Origin: Monocercomonoides exilis
Taxonomy: Eukaryota > Preaxostyla > Oxymonadida > Polymastigidae
Assembly: GCA_001643675.2 (NCBI GenBank)
Contig: LSRY02000014.1
Coordinates: 250,501 to 314,500 of the forward strand
Direction: 5' to 3'
Length of the DNA: 64,000 bases
Part shown: piece after piece, positions 60,870-64,000 of the stretch
Numbering within the stretch: the first letter of the stretch is position 1
Layout: each line of letters opens with the position of its first letter
Position numbers and translations under genes: made by a program
Notes under the pieces: model-generated
Told to the model about the DNA's origin: nothing
What the model saw: the letters and a program-made list of their open reading frames with translations, nothing else
Database searches by the model: none

Positions 60870-61073
60870 GTTGTTCCGTTTCGAAATTATTCTTTCGTTC
60901 GAGTTTTGATCAAAATTTTTTCTCAATGGAAACACGTATTTTTGTTTTTCTCTGAAGACTATTTTGAAATTCGTGTTCGTGGGATTTCAGCACTTTTTCC
61001 CATTAATCCCATTGAGAAATAAATTTTTTTTTTGATCAAAACTCGAACGAAAGAATGTTTCAAAAAGGAACTG
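60870..61073. mobile_element. Long inverted repeat, MITE-like hairpin
   Basis: Left arm 60870-60929 and right arm 61009-61073 are reverse complements, with the core TTCTTTCGTTCGAGTTTTGA followed by TCAAAATTTTTTCTCAATGG on one side and its mirror on the other. The spacer is about 80 bp. Arm similarity extends outward through TGTTCC/GGAACT. Non-coding. Confidence 0.65.
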
Positions 61074-61230
61074 CCAAATATCTTTGAACTACCAACTTAC
61101 TGGCTCAAGCAATTTTCGATCGGGTTGAGTGAGACCTGATATTTTTCCAAACGAAACAACTGAACACTTTGAATCTCTTCCGAACAGATGAAACTACAAA
61201 TGATTTTCGATATAATAACCAAATGATTGT

Positions 61231-64000
61231 CTAACAAAATTTCTCATTGAAAAAACAAACCCCAAAAACGGTTTCCTTCGGAACATTACATAAATACAGT
61301 TTCTGAAGACTTCCATTAACATAAAAATGTGCCTGCGATACTTTTTCACTGCGGTTGAAGGGGATATCGACTTCAATAGTGATAATGTCTCCTGCATCGA
61401 ATATTTTCATTCCAGGTGTAATATGACCTCGATGTGCAATGCATCCACTGCAAAGAAAAATTTGAGAAATTATAATATTTTAGCAAATTTGAAGTTGGGA
61501 AAAGCAAAACAAAAATAACGTTAATTGAAATTTTTTGAAGAAAAAAAGTGTAAAAAATTTGATCGACGTAATAATAATCAAAGTTTGTGCGTACCTGCTT
61601 TGATATCCAAATGAATTATTATCCTCGCCAAGCCGAAAACGTTTTTCGAGCAGAGAACTCCTTCTCATTAATCCAAAGCCAACAATAATTTGTGGTTTCA
61701 TATCAAAACGTACAGAACTTGCAAAAGAATGAATCCCAAGAAGACAGATTATATTCCATAACGATTATAATAATATTAGAATTAAAATAAACAAACAAAA
61801 TATTTATGAAACAGAAAAGAGAAAAGGCGTATTCATACCACTTCCAGCAGCCCTAAATCAGAGTATCATTCAGAATGGAAATAATGTATTGCATGTCATA
61901 GTTGTTTGAATAAATATCATGAAAATGTTTTGCCGCATAAAAATAAAATTACCGAAAAAAAGAAATTAATAAATGAAAGCTTCAATCAAAATTTGGAAAT
62001 GAATTGTTTTCTTTTTTTCACACCGCTTTTAATGGAACATCAATGATAGTCAAAACGTTCTTGTCAGATGACAAGCAAGTTACTCTGTTTTCATCCAAAA
62101 GAGTCAAAGATGAACAATTTGGATGAGACATTAACTTGAATTCTGAAGATAACAAATTTTGTTGATTCTCTTCGCTATCTTTTGATTCTGATAACTCTTC
62201 AATTTTCTCTTCGTTTCTCAAAAAGTTAACTGATGAAGAAGATGATGAAGGAGAAAAGGTCGGAGTAGAAACTGATTGAGATGATGGGCGATAAATAAAC
62301 TGGGAGGAATCCTTTTTAATTTTTATGGATTGTTTTTTCTGTTTTGCATGTTTCTTTTGCACATTTTCAGGAATTGTGCTTGAAGATGATGAGTCAGAAG
62401 AATTTGCTGTGTTTGAGTTCTTTTTTATTGAATGTCTGAAAGATTCTGATGGTGGAGGTGGTGGAGGAGACAAAGAAGCAGAAGAAAAAGATGGATCTGG
62501 TGAAGAAGAAGAAGAGGAAGAGGAAGAAGAGGAAGAGGAAGAAGAAGATGAGGAAGAAGAAGATGAGGAAGAAGAAGATGAGGAAGAAGAAGATGAGGAA
62601 GAAAAAGATGAGGAAGATGAGGAAGAAGAGGAAGATGATGATGATGATGATGATGATGAAGAGGAAGAAGATGAAGTTGATGAAGCAGCAGAAGAAGGCC
62701 ATGAAAATGGCTGCTTGGTTGCAGAGTCATCACAAAATGACGGCGAAGCCCATTCAACATCAACTGAACTTGAAGAGTCTTCCCATGAAGAAGAAGAGGA
62801 AGAGGAAGAGGAGGAAGAAGAAGGCCATGAATAAGGCTGATGGGAAGCGGAGTTATCGCGAAATGAAGGCGATGCCCATTCAACTTCAACTGTCGAAGTT
62901 TCTTTTGGTTTCTGTTTGGATATCGATTGCTTCTGATTTTTTTCATTCTGAGAGGATTTGCTGGACTTCTTGCTTTTTGGCAGATTGGACTTATCACAAG
63001 GAGAAGCTGATGCGTCTTTAGCAGACAAATATCGCATTGTAGTTAATGTCGACGATGATGATGATGAAGACGATGACGATAATGACAATGATATTGGTGA
63101 ATGTGAAGTCGGCAGAGATAGCAAAGAAGAGGAAGGATTTTCTATGCTCTTTGAGTCATCAGGTTGAGAAGCATTGTTTGATATTGTTTTCGCAGTTGTT
63201 GAACTGGTGGATTGTTTTGGTTTTTTCGAATCTTTCGAATCTTTCACTCCTTTTGATCCTTTTGATCCTTTTGGTTCTTTTTCTGCTTTTGAAACTTTTG
63301 ATTCCTTTGACTCTTTTGATTCTTTTAACCCTTTCTCAGCCTTTACTACTTTTGTATCACTTGATCCTTTAGAATCTTTCAACTCTTTTTGTTCTTTTTC
63401 TGCTTTTTCTGCTTTTGATCCTTTCGAATCGTCAGATTCTTTTGGCTCTTTCGGCTCTTTTGCAGCAGATGCCGATGTTTTGGGTGAATTGTCTGATTTT
63501 TTGTTTGTTTGTTTGTCAGACTGAACATGTGACAAAGGAGAAGGCACAGTCAATCTGTTTAAAGCAGATGAAGAAGCAGACTGTGGAGAGGACGATGAAA
63601 TTGTACTTGCAACTGTTTTCTTTGAAGTTTTAGTGGCTAAAGCATTTGAAAAAGTTGTTGAAAAAGATGAAGCAGATGAAGAAGGCCATGAAAATGGCTG
63701 CTTGGTTGCAGAGTCATCACAAAATGACGGAGAAGCCCATTCAACATCAACTGAACTTGAAGAGTCTTCCCATGAAGAAGAAGAAGAAGAAGGCCATGAA
63801 TAAGGATGATGGGAAGCGGAGTTATCGCGAAATGAAGGCGATGCCCATTCAACTTCAACTGTCGAAGTTTCTTTTGGTTTCTGTTTGGTTGCTGTCTGTT
63901 TTTGCGCTTTTTCATTTTTTGAATCCTTTTTTGGCTTCTCTTTCAACTTTTGGTTTTCTCTTTTGTTGAGAGATTTCGAAGATAAGCTCTTGTCAGTTGA
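61231..64000 (-). CDS. SPRY-domain protein with serine-rich N-terminus, 5' end outside window
   Basis: Four exons visible: beyond 64000 to 62024, a 14-nt microexon 61852-61839 (GGCTGCTGGAAGTG), 61717-61595, and 61447-61231 (TAG). Introns of 171, 121 and 147 nt start GTGTGA, GTATGA, GTACGC and end AG; phases agree. The spliced C-terminus forms a SPRY-like fold: LTLLDENRVTCLSS, IDVPLKAGCWKCSVRFDMKP, IIVGFGLM, LGEDNNSFGYQSSGCIAHRG, GDIITIEVD, AHFYVNGSLQKLYL, ETVFGVCFFN. SPRY domains are protein-interaction modules. The N-terminal part is low complexity: Lys/Glu/Ser repeats (KESKESKESKVSKAEKEPKG), poly-Ser up to ~35, and two long repeats each containing two VEWASPSF modules. Partners unknown. The stop after FFNEKFC is slightly early for the domain, so a further 3' exon is possible. 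Confidence 0.8.
61839..61852 (-). other. 14-nt microexon of the SPRY gene
   Basis: GGCTGCTGGAAGTG, flanked by TTTAG and GTATGA. It supplies G-C-W-K plus two bases of a Cys codon, giving PLKAGCWKCSVRF, which fits the P-L-K-x-G-x-W start of SPRY-family strands. Without it the flanking exons do not join in frame. Confidence 0.75.
62694..62919 (-). repeat. Internal direct repeat of the SPRY gene, copy 1
   Basis: 226 bp almost identical to 63681-63888, differing mainly by an 18-bp longer GAA/GAG (poly-Ser) tract. Each copy encodes two modules, EVEWASPSFRDNSASHQPYS and DVEWASPSFCDDSATKQPFS, linked by poly-Ser. Confidence 0.9.
63681..63888 (-). repeat. Internal direct repeat of the SPRY gene, copy 2
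   Basis: 208 bp, the shorter partner of 62694-62919. Only a few substitutions outside the poly-Ser tract, so the duplication is recent or homogenised by gene conversion. Same frame, same two modules. Confidence 0.9.

Larger units (their letters stand above)
59870..61230. other. Intergenic between convergent genes
   Basis: Directly after the surface-protein TGA the sequence stays coding-like for about 120 bp (readthrough would add 40 codons to a TAG), then becomes AT-rich. It includes a weak minus-strand open stretch (60272-60571) and a perfect-looking inverted repeat (60870-61073). No RNA gene seen. Confidence 0.5.

Noticed and set aside
62325-62834. Plus-strand Glu-rich frame opposite the SPRY gene
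   Set aside because: Shadow of the poly-Ser tracts on the minus strand, where the SPRY exon chain is well supported.

Overview
The window looks like nuclear DNA of an intron-bearing, anaerobic-type protist. The best fit is an oxymonad (Metamonada, Preaxostyla; Monocercomonoides/Blattamonas-like). What I see directly: spliceosomal introns of about 47-203 nt with GT..AG ends, all three standard stop codons in use, AT-rich non-coding DNA, very long serine-rich reading frames, and a giant membrane protein of right-handed beta-helix repeats ending in a kinase-like domain. The taxonomic assignment is inference. No rRNA, tRNA, CRISPR or bacterial operon structure was seen.

Layout. 1-148 (-): start of an amino-acid transporter. 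615-2583 (-): six-exon DHHC palmitoyltransferase. 2976-4748 (-): unrecognised helical protein. 6034-6247 (-): two-exon 49-residue acidic protein, weakly SEM1/DSS1-like. 6815-15286 (-): 2,823-residue serine-rich protein with three C-terminal CCHC zinc knuckles. 15538-33871 (-): one four-exon gene for a WDR7/Rabconnectin-3-beta homologue of about 6,017 residues, roughly four times the usual size because of low-complexity inserts. 35.3-39.4 kb: a beta-helix gene fragment (+) overlapping a decayed gene (-). 39.4-44.7 kb: AT-rich gene desert with small terminal-inverted-repeat elements. 44719-46278 (-): PIF/Harbinger-type DDE transposase with an in-frame stop. 47622-59869 (+): surface-type beta-helix/pseudokinase gene. 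61231-64000 (-, 5' end outside the window): serine-rich SPRY-domain protein with a 14-nt microexon.

There is no operon logic; genes are independent units, nearly all on the minus strand. Likely roles are housekeeping (transport, palmitoylation, V-ATPase regulation, RNA/DNA binding) beside an accessory section of transposon remnants, surface-protein fragments and one large surface-protein gene. Poly-Ser coding uses mostly TCT/TCC and TCA codons, so the opposite strand is GAA/GAG/GAT-rich and carries many long stop-free frames that I treat as shadows.

Most notable: the split WDR7 giant; a probable 22-nt intron and a one-unit (AT)n frameshift in the surface-protein gene; the 14-nt microexon in the SPRY gene; two ~275-bp MITE copies sharing an ATATGGGG terminus; and a recent internal duplication in the SPRY protein.
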